This document shows positions 33,582 to 42,720 of a stretch of 44,161 nt of DNA, one piece after another. A model generated the notes under the pieces. That model was not told where the DNA came from, made no database searches, and saw only the letters and a list, made by a program, of their open reading frames with translations. Each line of letters begins with the position of its first letter. The stretch's first letter is position 1. This stretch comes from ZC4RG25 sp041687075. GTDB lineage: Bacteria; Pseudomonadota; Alphaproteobacteria; Rhizobiales; Hyphomicrobiaceae. The translations under genes and the position numbers were made by a program. The stretch spans positions 1-44,161 of the forward strand of contig JAWLCO010000020.1 in assembly GCA_041687075.1 (NCBI GenBank), in the 5' to 3' direction.

Positions 33582-35513
33582 TTACGAGCCCTTGCGCCCA
33601 TCGAGCGCCTCACGCAGAACGCGGGCGAGGTCTGTCTGCTTGTAAGGCTTCCGGAGCACATTGAGGCCGAGCTCATCGACCCGCTCCCGCCCAATCAGAT
33701 CGGCGGAATAGCCGGATGTCAGCACGACACGCGTCCCAGGGTATTGCTTGCGAACCGCCTCGGCAAGGTCGAGGCCCGACAAACCGCCCGGCATCACCTG
33801 GTCCGAGAAGACGAGGTCGATATCGGGGTTGCCTTCGAGAATGGCGAGCGCTGCCTGTCCATTCGGCGCTTCTTCGACGCGGTATCCGAGATCCTTGAGC
33901 CGGGCGCAAGTCAGGCGGCGCACCCGGTCATCGTCCTCGACCACCAGCACCGTTTCGCCTGCACTGGCTTCCACCACTGCGCGCGTGGGCCGCTCGGTGC
34001 CCGGCAACTCGTCCGCGGCACGTGGCAGATAGATGTTGACGGTGGTCCCGCACCCCTGCTCGCTGTAGATCGTGACGTTGCCGCCCGACTGGCGCGCAAA
34101 GCCGTAGATGGTCGACAGCCCGAGACCGCTGCCCTTCGACGGCCCCTTGGTCGTGAAGAACGGCTCGAACGCGCGCGCCTTCACCTCGGGCGACATGCCA
34201 ACGCCGGTGTCGGCAACTGACAACACGACATAATCGCCTTGGTGGAGCCCCGGGACGAGCGCCACCGCATCTGCGTCGAGGGATGCGTTGCGCGTCTCGA
34301 TCACGAGACGGCCGCCGTTCGGCATGGCGTCCCGCGCGTTGATGGCGAGGTTGAGCACCGCGTTCTCGACCTGGCCGGGGTCGGCTTCGGTCGACCACAG
34401 GTCCGCGGCCAGCGAGGTCGACAGGTCGACGTCCGATCCGATCGTCCGGCGCAGCAGCTCCGTCAGGTTCAGCACGAACTCGTTGAGGTCGATGCGGCGA
34501 GTCTCGAGCCGCTGCCGCCGGGCAAATGTCAATAGGCGGTCGGTGAGCCGCGCGCCCATCTCCGCCGCCTCCCGCGCCTCGGTAGCGAGGCTGATGCTGA
34601 ACTCGCCTTCGAGCTTGGGCTCGAGCAGCTCGAGGTTGCCGAGGATCACTGTGAGCAGATTGTTGAAGTCGTGGGCGACCCCGCCCGTGAGCTGGCCCAC
34701 GGCCTCCATCCGCTGCGCCTGCTGCAGGGCTGCGGCCTGGGCACGCTCTGCGGTGACATCGTGAATGAGGGCCAGCCCGCCGATCGCATTGCCGTTGCGA
34801 TCGATGATGGGCCGGTGCACGGCCCGCGCAGGAAACGTCTTACCGTTGCTGCGGCGAAACTCCATGATCTGCGGGCCGAAGCCCTTGTCGTCGCCGGATG
34901 CGGGCTTCAGGAAGGGCGCGGCCTGCAGCGGGTCGGCGCACAGGCGGGCGCAGCTCTCGCCAGCAATCTCCTCCTGCGTATAGCCGAAGGTCTGCATGAG
35001 GGCCGGGTTGACGAGCCGGATGCGGCATTCCGGATCGGTGATAACGACGGCGTCAGGCAGGTTCTCGAAAATCGATCGGAACAGCGCCTGCTCGCGATCC
35101 AGCTTGTCCTCGACGGCTCGCTGGGCGGTGAGGTCGTAAACGATGCCGGTGAAGAAACGCTCGTCTCCGATCGAGTACTCGCCGATCGACAGATGCATGG
35201 GAAAGCGAGTGCCGTCACGGCGCAAGCCCTGCACCTCTCGGCCGATGCCGATGACCCTGCGCTCACCCGTAGCGAGATAGCGTTCGATGTACTCGTCGTG
35301 CTTGCTCGCGTAGGGCTCAGGCATCAGCACAGACACGTTGCGCCCGGCAAGCTCGGTGGCGGAATAGCCGAACAGCCGCTCGGCAGCCTGGTTGACGGTT
35401 TCGATTCGCCCCGTGCTGTCGATCGTGATGATGCCTGCTACGGCCGAATCGACAATGGCTTTCAGCCGCAGCGATTCCGTGTCGGCGTTCATGGGCTCTG
35501 TCGTCGCCGCCAT
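33582..35513 (-). CDS. Hybrid sensor histidine kinase with FixL-like PAS
   Basis: A 643-residue cytosolic kinase without membrane segments. Domain order: PAS1 (12-130), PAS2 (140-256), HisKA with phospho-accepting His281 (GVAHDFNN), HATPase (N392, DTGVGM at 435-440, GSGLGL at 461-466), and a receiver domain (520-640) with Asp571 and Lys622. PAS1 closely follows FixL: KHDEYIERY carries His72, aligned by eye with the haem-ligand His200 of Bradyrhizobium FixL; Arg78 and Arg92 align with Arg206 and Arg220. It may therefore sense oxygen, NO or CO. No FixJ gene is adjacent. ATG 35513 is used; ATG 35492 is an alternative. It lies 89 bp after the VIT-type gene on the same strand. Confidence 0.88.
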   Translation of the reverse strand: MAATTEPMNADTESLRLKAIVDSAVAGIITIDSTGRIETVNQAAERLFGYSATELAGRNVSVLMPEPYASKHDEYIERYLATGERRVIGIGREVQGLRRDGTRFPMHLSIGEYSIGDERFFTGIVYDLTAQRAVEDKLDREQALFRSIFENLPDAVVITDPECRIRLVNPALMQTFGYTQEEIAGESCARLCADPLQAAPFLKPASGDDKGFGPQIMEFRRSNGKTFPARAVHRPIIDRNGNAIGGLALIHDVTAERAQAAALQQAQRMEAVGQLTGGVAHDFNNLLTVILGNLELLEPKLEGEFSISLATEAREAAEMGARLTDRLLTFARRQRLETRRIDLNEFVLNLTELLRRTIGSDVDLSTSLAADLWSTEADPGQVENAVLNLAINARDAMPNGGRLVIETRNASLDADAVALVPGLHQGDYVVLSVADTGVGMSPEVKARAFEPFFTTKGPSKGSGLGLSTIYGFARQSGGNVTIYSEQGCGTTVNIYLPRAADELPGTERPTRAVVEASAGETVLVVEDDDRVRRLTCARLKDLGYRVEEAPNGQAALAILEGNPDIDLVFSDQVMPGGLSGLDLAEAVRKQYPGTRVVLTSGYSADLIGRERVDELGLNVLRKPYKQTDLARVLREALDGRKGS

Positions 35514-35602
35514 CGATCTGCCGGATCTGATTCTGCTCGCGTGTGGTTTCGCGCAGTCGGCCCCCGGTGTCGAGCAGGCCGGCGCTGCAGTGACAATGCG
35601 CC

Positions 35603-36334
35603 TCAGAGATCAACTCCGACCAGGTGGCGGAGCAGGTAGCCGATGACATAGGCGATGCCGGCGGCGCTCATGCCGATAGCCAATGTCTCGAGCCCCGAGC
35701 GCCACCATGACGCGAGCGACCACCAGCTCTTGATCGACCCGATGATAAAGAACACGACCCCCGTCGCCACGATCGCCCATTGGAAAGCATTCGGGACCCC
35801 GGCGATGAACGGGATGAGCGGGACGGCACCGCAGGTGACGAAGGCCCAGAATGTGTAGAGGGCAGCCGTGATGGGGTTCGGCATGCTGCGAGAGACGCCG
35901 TACTCCTCACTCAGCATCGTTTCGATCCACACCTTCTCGTTCGACGTAATCGCCGCAACAGCGTCCTCGAGCGCCTGGCCCGTCAAGCCCTTGCTGATCA
36001 GGATCTGCCGGATCTCCTCACGCTCTCCTTCGGGGACGAGCTCGATGTGCCGCCTCTCCACCTCTGCCAGGCGCCGCGCGTCATCGATCTCGGTCTTTGT
36101 GCCGCTGTAGTTGGCGGCAGCCATCGAGAAGCCGTCGGCGATGAGGTTGGCAATGCCGAGAATGAGAATGATGCCCGGCGACAGCGAGGCACCCGCAACG
36201 CCGGCCATGACGGCGAAAGTGGTCACGGCGCCATCTATTCCGCCATAGATCCAGTCACGCAGGTAATTCGGCCGGAGCTCCTGCTGCAGGCGATCCCTGA
36301 TGGCCTTCGCCGTATGTTCGTGCTCGAGCGTCAT
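35603..36334 (-). CDS. VIT1/CCC1-family metal transporter
   Basis: A 243-residue inner-membrane protein of the vacuolar-iron-transporter family, which moves Fe2+ or Mn2+. The N-terminal helix pair has YLRDWIYGGIDGAVTTFAVMAGVAGASLSPG and NLIADGFSMAAANYSGTKTE; a cytosolic metal-binding-type helical region (EVERRHIELVPEGEREEIRQI, with several Glu) follows, then three further membrane segments. Direction of transport is probably out of the cytosol. ATG 36334 is used; a GGAAG box lies upstream. The kinase gene follows on the same strand, so the two may be co-transcribed. Confidence 0.85.
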   Translation of the reverse strand: MTLEHEHTAKAIRDRLQQELRPNYLRDWIYGGIDGAVTTFAVMAGVAGASLSPGIILILGIANLIADGFSMAAANYSGTKTEIDDARRLAEVERRHIELVPEGEREEIRQILISKGLTGQALEDAVAAITSNEKVWIETMLSEEYGVSRSMPNPITAALYTFWAFVTCGAVPLIPFIAGVPNAFQWAIVATGVVFFIIGSIKSWWSLASWWRSGLETLAIGMSAAGIAYVIGYLLRHLVGVDL

Positions 36335-36576
36335 GCCGATCGACTTCCGGCTCGCGAGGAACCCTGCATTGTTCGAACTTGCGCCACAGGATTCGCAACG
36401 CCTTGATGCCGATCAATGCTTGAGCAAACGGGTTACGACAGGGTGAAGTTCAGCGGCATCGACGCCGGAGAGATTCGCCGTCCTTTCGGGATGCGGTTGA
36501 TCCCCGCTGGTCCCGGTCTCATGTGTTCATAGTGCACCAGGAAACGGTAAGCGGCATCAGGACAGGAGGACCCGCC

Positions 36577-37017
36577 GTGTACAAGCACATCCTTCTCCCC
36601 ACCGACGGGTCGGAGTTTTCCGAGCGGGCAGCGCTCTACGGCGTGAAGCTCGCCCAGTCGCTCAATGCGCGGGTCACGGCCATGACGGTCACCGCACCCT
36701 GGCAGGCCATCGCCATCGGCGAGGTCGCCGTCGCGATCCCGGAGGGCGACTACGAAATGCGCGCCGAGACCAACGCCTGGAACTTCCTCAACAAAATCAC
36801 CGATGCCGCAAAGGCGGCGGGCGTATCTCGCAATGCCGTTCACGTCCGCCATGCGAGTCCTTATGAGGCGATCATCGAGGCGGCCAACTCGCACGGCTGC
36901 GACCTCATCGTTATGGGATCCCATGGCCGCCGCGGCATTGCCGGGCTCCTCCTCGGCAGCGAAACCGTGCGCGTGCTGACCCACAGCACGATCCCGGTGC
37001 TGGTCTATCGGGAGTAA
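36577..37017 (+). CDS. Universal stress protein, UspA family
   Basis: A 146-residue single Usp domain. It begins YKHILLPTDGSEFSERA and has the ATP-binding pattern G-x2-G-x9-G-S in MGSHGRRGIAGLLLGSETVRVL, so it probably binds ATP. Ends PVLVYRE as typical. GTG 36577 is preferred because GGAGG lies 7-11 nt upstream and the first strand starts right there; ATG 36523 would add 18 unlike residues. It stands divergently from the VIT gene with a 242-bp shared upstream region. Role is stress survival by a mechanism not readable from sequence. Confidence 0.9.
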   Translation: MYKHILLPTDGSEFSERAALYGVKLAQSLNARVTAMTVTAPWQAIAIGEVAVAIPEGDYEMRAETNAWNFLNKITDAAKAAGVSRNAVHVRHASPYEAIIEAANSHGCDLIVMGSHGRRGIAGLLLGSETVRVLTHSTIPVLVYRE

Positions 37018-37270
37018 TCTGCCTCGGCGGCAGGGTTCGGCCTGATTGTCCTCTGCCCGGGAACTCGACCAACCGAGGCGCGCGGAGCGCTGAGTTCGGC
37101 AAGTGAATCCACTCGGATCGCGGCATTAACCAACGTTTCCGTGCGTGTCGTCCGCAGTGAAAGCACCATTCGACTTGTGCTGATCGGGCCATCTGGTGGA
37201 AAATACAGCGGAACTCCTTGTCTGTGCTGGGCGTGGAGTGCTAGGTTGTCCGTTGTAGAGGCGTACCCAG

Positions 37271-38245
37271 ATGTTCCGACGCGGCCTCGTCATACCTGTG
37301 ATGCTCGCCGCTCTGCCAGTTGCAGCAGCGGCACTGGTCCTTTCGCCTGCTTTCCTTCAGCCTGCAGCTGAGCCACCGCCCGCAACGCATTCGGCCGCGC
37401 CCGAGAAAGCGGCGCTCGGCGTTCCGGACCTCGGGGCGCTGGAGCCACGTGACGGCACCGCGAGCTCGCCAGCCTTCGATGTCGCCCGCATCGGTCGCGA
37501 CGGCTGGTCCGTTTTCGCCGGTACTGCGCCGCCCAATTCAAACGTGACGGTCACGGCAGACGGCAAGCCCGTCGGCACGGCCAAGGCCGACGAGCGGGGC
37601 GAGTGGACCCTGGTGACAGAGCACGATTTCACCAGTGACGACCCGGTTCTGGGCCTCTCCACGAGCACCGGGGAGGCGCCGCGAATTGCCGGCGCGGAGC
37701 AGCGGCAGCCCGAAACGAAGGCCGCTGCAGGTGGCCTGAATGCCTCCAATCGCATGATGCGCGACCTGGAAAACCTCGTCGCGGCCGCACGCAATCCCGG
37801 CCAGTCATCCGGAACGCAGGCTGCGGTGCGCGCGCCGGTGCCGGTTCCGATTCAGTTCATCTTCCGCGAGGCCACATTTACCGAGGACGGCCGTGAGGCA
37901 GTCGAGCTGCTGCTGGAGTACTTGATGCTCAAGAAGCCCGAAGCCATCGTGCTTACGGGGCATGCCGACGAACGCGGCAGCGAAGCCTTTAATATAGAGC
38001 TGTCACGGGATCGCCTGGAGGCGGTCGCCAACTACCTGAAAGCAAACGGCTTCACCGGCAATCTCGTGCTCGTTCCAAAGGGCAGCTCCGAACCTTATCA
38101 GGGCATCGATCGTGCGAGCCTCGACCGGCATACCCTCTGGCAGCTCGACCGGCGGGTCGAACTCCAGCTCGATGCAGATGTCAGCCCGCATCGATCTGCG
38201 CAGGACAACCGTGGGCGGGCTTGGCGAAACCGGTTGGCCAAGTAG
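37271..38245 (+). CDS. OmpA-like peptidoglycan-binding protein with Ig-like domain
   Basis: A 324-residue exported protein. The N-terminus (RRGLVIPVMLAALPVAAAALVLSPAF) is a signal peptide or signal anchor with no lipobox cysteine. Residues about 68-118 resemble a bacterial Ig-like unit (SVFAGTAPPNSNVTVTADGKPVGT). Residues 193-305 form an OmpA C-terminal domain; the peptidoglycan-binding motif GHADERGSEAFNIELSRDRLEAV has Asp233 and Arg248. It should tie the cell envelope to peptidoglycan. ATG 37271 is used. It is followed after 153 bp by a transglycosylase-like gene, so both may serve cell-wall upkeep. Confidence 0.85.
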   Translation: MFRRGLVIPVMLAALPVAAAALVLSPAFLQPAAEPPPATHSAAPEKAALGVPDLGALEPRDGTASSPAFDVARIGRDGWSVFAGTAPPNSNVTVTADGKPVGTAKADERGEWTLVTEHDFTSDDPVLGLSTSTGEAPRIAGAEQRQPETKAAAGGLNASNRMMRDLENLVAAARNPGQSSGTQAAVRAPVPVPIQFIFREATFTEDGREAVELLLEYLMLKKPEAIVLTGHADERGSEAFNIELSRDRLEAVANYLKANGFTGNLVLVPKGSSEPYQGIDRASLDRHTLWQLDRRVELQLDADVSPHRSAQDNRGRAWRNRLAK

Positions 38246-38398
38246 TTAATGCCCATTGGCGCGGGGGCGACCTCTTGATTCCGATCCGATTCTTCTTGTC
38301 CGCAGCGCGCTGTTCGCATCCCAAATTCGCCGCCAACGGAACTTTCGCGCCGAGGGAGCGTTTGCCGCAAAACGTCGCTCCACTGCAAATCGGCTGTC

Positions 38399-39238
38399 AT
38401 GGATCGCACCAGGACCACTTTGGCCCATCGGCCCGATCACGGACTGTTTCGGTTTTGGACGGCGGCCGCGGCTTCACTCTTCATTCTCAATTCGGCGGCT
38501 GCCCTGGCGGATCCGGCCCCGGCAGTAGATGCCAGCCTGGCCCCGGCGAACTTGCCGGCAGAAGCATCGGAGCCGTCAACGGCCGTAAAGGCCAGCACGG
38601 CACCTTCGGAGCCGCCCGCGAAGGCACCTGAAAAGGCCAACCTCCCGGTTCAGACGTTTCTCGATCGGCTGATGATGGCCGAGTCGGACGGGCGGCTTCA
38701 CGCGCGAAACCCGCGCTCGACGGCACTCGGCCCCTTTCAGTTCATTGAATCGACCTTTCTGGAGGTTGCCCGCAGGCATTTCCCAGACGAGGTCGCGGGC
38801 CTCACTGACGCCCAGATCCTCGCCAAGCGGACCGACCCCGAGTTCTCACGCCGCGCCGCGCTCGCCTATACGCGGGACAACGCGGCCCATCTCGCCGGTC
38901 ATGGCGTGGAGGCGACATCGGTGAACCTGCGACTGGCGTTCCTCATCGGACCGACAGGGGCGGCGCGGCTGCTGCAAGCAACCGCGGACACGCCGGTCTC
39001 CGCGATTCTGGGCAGCGAGGTTCTGACGGCCAATCCGTTCATGGCGTCCATGACTGCCGCCGACCTGCTCCGCAAAGCCGCGCTCGATCTCAGCGGCAAC
39101 GGGCGCGTCACGGGGCTGGGGACGCGGACCGCAAGACCAAAGCTCGTCATTCGCTGCAATCTCGGCCTGGCCAGCTGCCGGCGCTGGGTCGCGCTGCGCA
39201 AGAGAAAGCTCGCGAGGCAACGACAGGCGTCGCAGTGA
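38399..39238 (+). CDS. Lytic-transglycosylase-like exported protein
   Basis: A 279-residue protein. An N-terminal hydrophobic stretch (about 17-37, AAAASLFILNSAAALADPAP) is a signal peptide, followed by an Ala/Pro/Glu-rich linker to residue 82. The catalytic region has FLDRLMMAESDGRLHARNP with putative Glu95, then STALGPFQFIESTFLEVARRHFP, the typical SLT continuation. A basic C-terminal tail follows. It likely cleaves peptidoglycan in the periplasm. The ribosome site at 38399 is weak, so the start is less sure. Convergent with the polysaccharide deacetylase gene, 7 bp apart. Confidence 0.75.
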   Translation: MDRTRTTLAHRPDHGLFRFWTAAAASLFILNSAAALADPAPAVDASLAPANLPAEASEPSTAVKASTAPSEPPAKAPEKANLPVQTFLDRLMMAESDGRLHARNPRSTALGPFQFIESTFLEVARRHFPDEVAGLTDAQILAKRTDPEFSRRAALAYTRDNAAHLAGHGVEATSVNLRLAFLIGPTGAARLLQATADTPVSAILGSEVLTANPFMASMTAADLLRKAALDLSGNGRVTGLGTRTARPKLVIRCNLGLASCRRWVALRKRKLARQRQASQ

Positions 39239-39245
39239 ACCGGCT

Positions 39246-40100
39246 CTACTGCCCCGTGCTGATCGTACGGACGACGCTCGATGTCGGCTGGCCGGAGCCC
39301 GCCGGCCCCTTGATCTCGGCCTGTGCGAGCTGATCGAACTCTTCCAGCGTGCTGGCTGGCGCCTTCGCCGTCATGTGCACGACCTTGTAGCCTTCCTCCT
39401 TGAGCTGCTTCAGCAGCATCGGCATGGCCCTTGCGGTCACCTTCTGGAAGTCGTGCATCAGGATGATGCCTTTGCCCTTCTTCTCGAGCTTCCGCATCAC
39501 GGAATTGACGAAACTCTCGGGCTTGCGGAACTTGAAGTCGAAGCTATCGACGTCGTGCGAGAAGATCGCGATGTTGCGCGAGCCGAGATAGGCAACCTGA
39601 TCGTTGGGGTCCTGCAGGTAGGGAAAACGGAAGAACGGAGCCGGCTCGGTGCCGAGCGCGAGTTTCACCGCACTGAGCCCCTTCTCGATTTCCACCTTTG
39701 CCTTCTCGCCCTTCGTCTTGCGCAGGTTGGCGTGCGACCAGGTGTGGCTGCCCACCGTGTGCCCGCGGGATGCGACGTCCTTCAGGATGTCGGGATGCCA
39801 GAGCGCATGCTTGCCGATGATGAAGAACGTGGCTTTCGTGCAATGCTCACCCAGCGCGTCGAGCACGGCCCGCGTGTTGTTCGGCCAAGGACCGTCATCG
39901 AACGTCAGCACGACCTCTTTGGGCATCAGGAAATCGTGCATTCGGTATTGCTCGAAGCCGAAGCCCGGCCCGCCGGTCGTGTCGATCTCCACCGTCCGCG
40001 AAACGCCCAGGGCGTCCGGATTGCCCGGGCAGTCGGCGTGGGCGGCAGTTCCCACCAGTACGGCTGAGACTGCCAGCGCAAAAACGGCCGCGGCTCGCAT
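39246..40100 (-). CDS. Exported polysaccharide deacetylase (NodB domain)
   Basis: A 284-residue protein. ATG 40100 has a GGGGGA box upstream and starts a clear signal peptide (RAAAVFALAVSAVLVGTAAHA). Longer in-frame readings to 40367 are spurious. The NodB homology domain has VVLTFDDGPWPNNT (catalytic/metal Asp pair), GSHTWSHANL (metal histidines), FFRFPYL, and a C-terminal IILMHDF segment with the family's later histidine. It hydrolyses N- or O-acetyl groups on extracellular polysaccharide, xylan, chitin-like material or peptidoglycan. It is divergent from the reductase gene at 40294 with a 193-bp shared upstream region. Confidence 0.88.
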   Translation of the reverse strand: MRAAAVFALAVSAVLVGTAAHADCPGNPDALGVSRTVEIDTTGGPGFGFEQYRMHDFLMPKEVVLTFDDGPWPNNTRAVLDALGEHCTKATFFIIGKHALWHPDILKDVASRGHTVGSHTWSHANLRKTKGEKAKVEIEKGLSAVKLALGTEPAPFFRFPYLQDPNDQVAYLGSRNIAIFSHDVDSFDFKFRKPESFVNSVMRKLEKKGKGIILMHDFQKVTARAMPMLLKQLKEEGYKVVHMTAKAPASTLEEFDQLAQAEIKGPAGSGQPTSSVVRTISTGQ

Positions 40101-40293
40101 GCTGTTCCCCCGTATCTCGAGCTCCGCCGAGCTCGTGCTTCCATACTCCCCGGACGGACAATATAAACTGATATGCCCATGGCTGGCGAGCCTCGGCCGC
40201 CGCGATGGCGTGCAAAACCTTGCGACTGCGCACTTTCCCGCCGATTCGCGGGGGCCAGAACATGCTTTCAACGGGCAAGCAAAAGGAAGAGCC

Positions 40294-41178
40294 ATGACCA
40301 AACCCGTCGTCGGTTTCATCGGGCTGGGGCTGATGGGCACCGGCTTCACGCGCCGGCTGATCGCCACGGGTCACCGGGTCATCGGCTACGACATCGCGCC
40401 GGAGAAGGTTGCAGCGGCAGCGGACTACGGAATTGAGAAGGCAGCCGCGCCGGCGGAGCTGGCGGATGCGGCCGACGTGGTGCTCGCCTGCGTCACGACC
40501 ACGGCGGCGGTCGCCGACATCGTGGAAGGGCCGCAAGGACTTCTCACTGCGAGCAACGTGCGCGGCAAGGTTTTCGTCGATCACTCGACCACCGAGATCG
40601 AGACGACGCAGCGTCTCTCGGCCCTGCTTTCTGAGCGCGCCGGCATGAGCATGGTCGATGCTCCGGTCTCGGGCGGGCCCGGCGCGGCCGAGACTGGCAC
40701 GCTCGCCATCATGGCCGGCGGCACGGACGAGGCCGTCACCAGCGTGGCGCCGCTGATGGCCGATCTTGGCACGTTCACCCACATGGGCGGCCCCGGCGCC
40801 GGTCAGGCCACCAAGCTGGTCAACCAGACGCTGGTGCTGACGAATTACTGCGTCATCGCCGAAGCGCTGCGCCTGGCCGAGACCTACGGCATAGACGCGA
40901 CCAAGATCCCGCAGGCCCTCGGTGGCGGATACGCAGGCTCCAATCTGCTGCCGGTCATGCTGGAGCGCATGATCCCGCGCGACTGGACGCCCAAGGGTTA
41001 CGCCCGGCAGGTGCTGAAGGACCTGGAAATGGTGAACGAGGCCGCGAGAGGCCGCCACCTCGCCATGCCGATGACCGCCCAGGCGCTGACACTGTTCCGG
41101 ATGCTGGTGGCGCAGGGCAAGAGCGAGATCGACGGCGCTGCGGTTCTGGAAGTGCTTCCGCCGGGAGACGCGCCGTAG
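40294..41178 (+). CDS. 3-hydroxyisobutyrate dehydrogenase-family reductase
   Basis: A 294-residue NAD(P)-dependent enzyme. The N-terminal Rossmann motif is GFIGLGLMGTGF, the substrate-binding signature is DAPVSGGPGAAETGTLAIMAGG (122-143) and the catalytic lysine is Lys174 in GPGAGQATKLVNQ. Members reduce tartronate semialdehyde (2-hydroxy-3-oxopropionate), oxidise 3-hydroxyisobutyrate, or act on related beta-hydroxyacids; sequence alone does not decide. ATG 40294 has an AAGGAAG box 4 nt upstream. The stop is 85 bp from the convergent ATPase inhibitor gene, with a repeat-family hairpin between. Confidence 0.87.
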   Translation: MTKPVVGFIGLGLMGTGFTRRLIATGHRVIGYDIAPEKVAAAADYGIEKAAAPAELADAADVVLACVTTTAAVADIVEGPQGLLTASNVRGKVFVDHSTTEIETTQRLSALLSERAGMSMVDAPVSGGPGAAETGTLAIMAGGTDEAVTSVAPLMADLGTFTHMGGPGAGQATKLVNQTLVLTNYCVIAEALRLAETYGIDATKIPQALGGGYAGSNLLPVMLERMIPRDWTPKGYARQVLKDLEMVNEAARGRHLAMPMTAQALTLFRMLVAQGKSEIDGAAVLEVLPPGDAP

Positions 41179-41214
41179 CGTTACCACCGCGGGTCGCCGC
41201 CGACCTTGCCACTG

Positions 41215-41236
41215 CCCTCTCCCCACGGGGAGAGGG
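41215..41236. repeat. Repeat-family hairpin between convergent genes
   Basis: CCCTCTCCCC (41215-41224) pairs perfectly with GGGGAGAGGG (41227-41236). It is one copy of the dispersed palindrome and lies between the stops of the reductase and the ATPase inhibitor, so it may also end transcription. Confidence 0.7.
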
Positions 41237-41263
41237 GGAAGAGTTGCAGCAGCGAGCTGAAGC

Positions 41264-41590
41264 CTACTTGCCAGCTCCTTCGAGCTGTTTCACCGCTTCT
41301 GCTAGAAACTCCGACATTTTGGCGCGCAGCTCGTCATCCAGCACAGAAACGCCCTTGGCATCGAAGTCGCCGCGGATCTTGCGGAAGACGTCCTCGTCCC
41401 CCTTCTCGGCGAGATCGGCCTTGCGGACAGCTTTCACATAGTCCTCGACCTCAGTTCCGCTCATCCCGAGCAGACCTGCGGCCCATTCTCCAAGCATCTT
41501 GTTGCGCCGCGCTTCCGCCTTGAACTTGAGTTCCTGGTCGTGAGCAAACTTCTTCTCGAAAGCTTTCTCGCGTTCTTCGAAGGTCGTCAT
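41264..41590 (-). CDS. F1F0-ATPase zeta-subunit-type inhibitor (DUF1476)
   Basis: A 108-residue, largely helical protein. It starts TTFEEREKAFEKKFAHDQELKFKAEARRNKMLGEWAAGLLG, the inhibitory N-terminal helix and linker of the alphaproteobacterial zeta subunit known from Paracoccus. Zeta blocks ATP hydrolysis by F1 in one direction. It lies beside purC on the opposite strand, an arrangement I recall as common in alphaproteobacteria. ATG 41590 is used. It supports the taxonomic assignment of the window. Confidence 0.9.
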   Translation of the reverse strand: MTTFEEREKAFEKKFAHDQELKFKAEARRNKMLGEWAAGLLGMSGTEVEDYVKAVRKADLAEKGDEDVFRKIRGDFDAKGVSVLDDELRAKMSEFLAEAVKQLEGAGK

Positions 41591-41931
41591 CCGGTTTTCT
41601 CCACCTCTGCCAATATTGTTCTGCCAGGAACCCGCCAGCGGCAGGCGTGACGCCGGGGCCTGCCGCGGGAGCGAGCCATAGACGCTGGTTGCACCCAGAT
41701 CAATAACCAGTGCGTCGGTTTAGCCACGCGGCAACTGGCCCCGCGGTTAAGATTGTTTCTGACCCTGCGTTCGGCTAGTGTCCGGCGAGGAATTCTATCG
41801 GGTTCCGGCCCCCTTGCCGTGTTGCGCCGGGGTGTCGGCGCGCTGCACTCGACGGACAGGCCCGGACCCGGTCGGGATGCATCCGTCCCCAAAACAACAA
41901 GCGATTGCATATGTTTAGAGGTCCACGGTAC
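41591..41931. other. 341-bp divergent region between the ATPase inhibitor and purC
   Basis: No gene is recognisable. A weak promoter-like pair on the plus strand, TTGTTT (41753-41758) and TAGTGT (41776-41781) with a 17-nt spacer, could drive purC. Nothing else stands out. Confidence 0.4.
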
Positions 41932-42720
41932 ATGAACAGGCGCCGTCGTATCTATGAGGGCAAGGCCAAAGTGCTGTACGAGGGGCCGGAGCCCGGCACC
42001 CTCATTCAGCACTTCAAGGACGACGCCACCGCCTTCAACAACAAGAAGCACGCACTCATCGAAGGCAAGGGCGTGCTGAACAACCGGATTTCCGAGTACA
42101 TCTTCACGAAGCTCGGCGAGATCGGCGTGCCGACTCACTTCATCCGGCGCCTCAACATGCGCGAGCAGCTGATCCGGGAGGTCGAGATCATTCCGCTCGA
42201 GGTGGTCGTGCGCAACATCGCGGCGGGCTCGCTCGCGCAGCGGCTCGGGCTCGAGGAGGGGATGCAACTCCCCCGCTCGATCATCGAGTTCTACTACAAG
42301 GCCGACAACCTCAACGACCCCCTCGTCTCCGAGGAGCACATCACGGCCTTCGGCTGGGCCAGCCCGCACGAGATCGACGAGATCATGCAGCTCGCGCTCA
42401 GGATCAACGACTTCCTCGTCGGCCTGTTCCTCGGCATCGGCATCCGGCTCGTCGACTTCAAGGTCGAGTTCGGGCGGCTGTGGGACAACGAGCAGATGCG
42501 GATCGTACTGGCCGACGAGATCAGCCCCGACTGCTGCCGCCTGTGGGACATCCAGACCTCCGACAAGCTCGACAAGGACCGCTTCCGCCGCGATATGGGC
42601 GGCCTTCTCGAGGCCTATCAGGAAGTCGCCCGCCGCCTCGGCGTCTTCACCGACAACCGCCCGACGAAGGGTGCCGTGCCGGTGCTGGTTGCGTCCAATC
42701 CTGGGGGAAAGCCGAACTGA
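41932..42720 (+). CDS. purC: Phosphoribosylaminoimidazole-succinocarboxamide synthase
   Basis: Joins CAIR and aspartate to SAICAR using ATP in purine biosynthesis. The protein has 262 residues. It begins NRRRRIYEGKAKVLYEG, has LNNRISEYIF and FIRRLNMREQLIREVEIIPLEVVVRN, and the active-site stretch GIRLVDFKVEFGRL and LADEISPDCCRLWD. ATG 41932 is preferred: it has GAGG about 11 nt upstream and gives the usual alphaproteobacterial N-terminus. ATG 41911 is an alternative with no ribosome site. An inverted repeat begins at its stop codon, before purS. Confidence 0.95.
   Translation: MNRRRRIYEGKAKVLYEGPEPGTLIQHFKDDATAFNNKKHALIEGKGVLNNRISEYIFTKLGEIGVPTHFIRRLNMREQLIREVEIIPLEVVVRNIAAGSLAQRLGLEEGMQLPRSIIEFYYKADNLNDPLVSEEHITAFGWASPHEIDEIMQLALRINDFLVGLFLGIGIRLVDFKVEFGRLWDNEQMRIVLADEISPDCCRLWDIQTSDKLDKDRFRRDMGGLLEAYQEVARRLGVFTDNRPTKGAVPVLVASNPGGKPN

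Noticed and set aside
35513..35513. A FixL/FixJ two-component pair
   Set aside because: No separate response regulator gene lies on either side; the receiver domain is fused to the kinase, and the kinase has no membrane segments.
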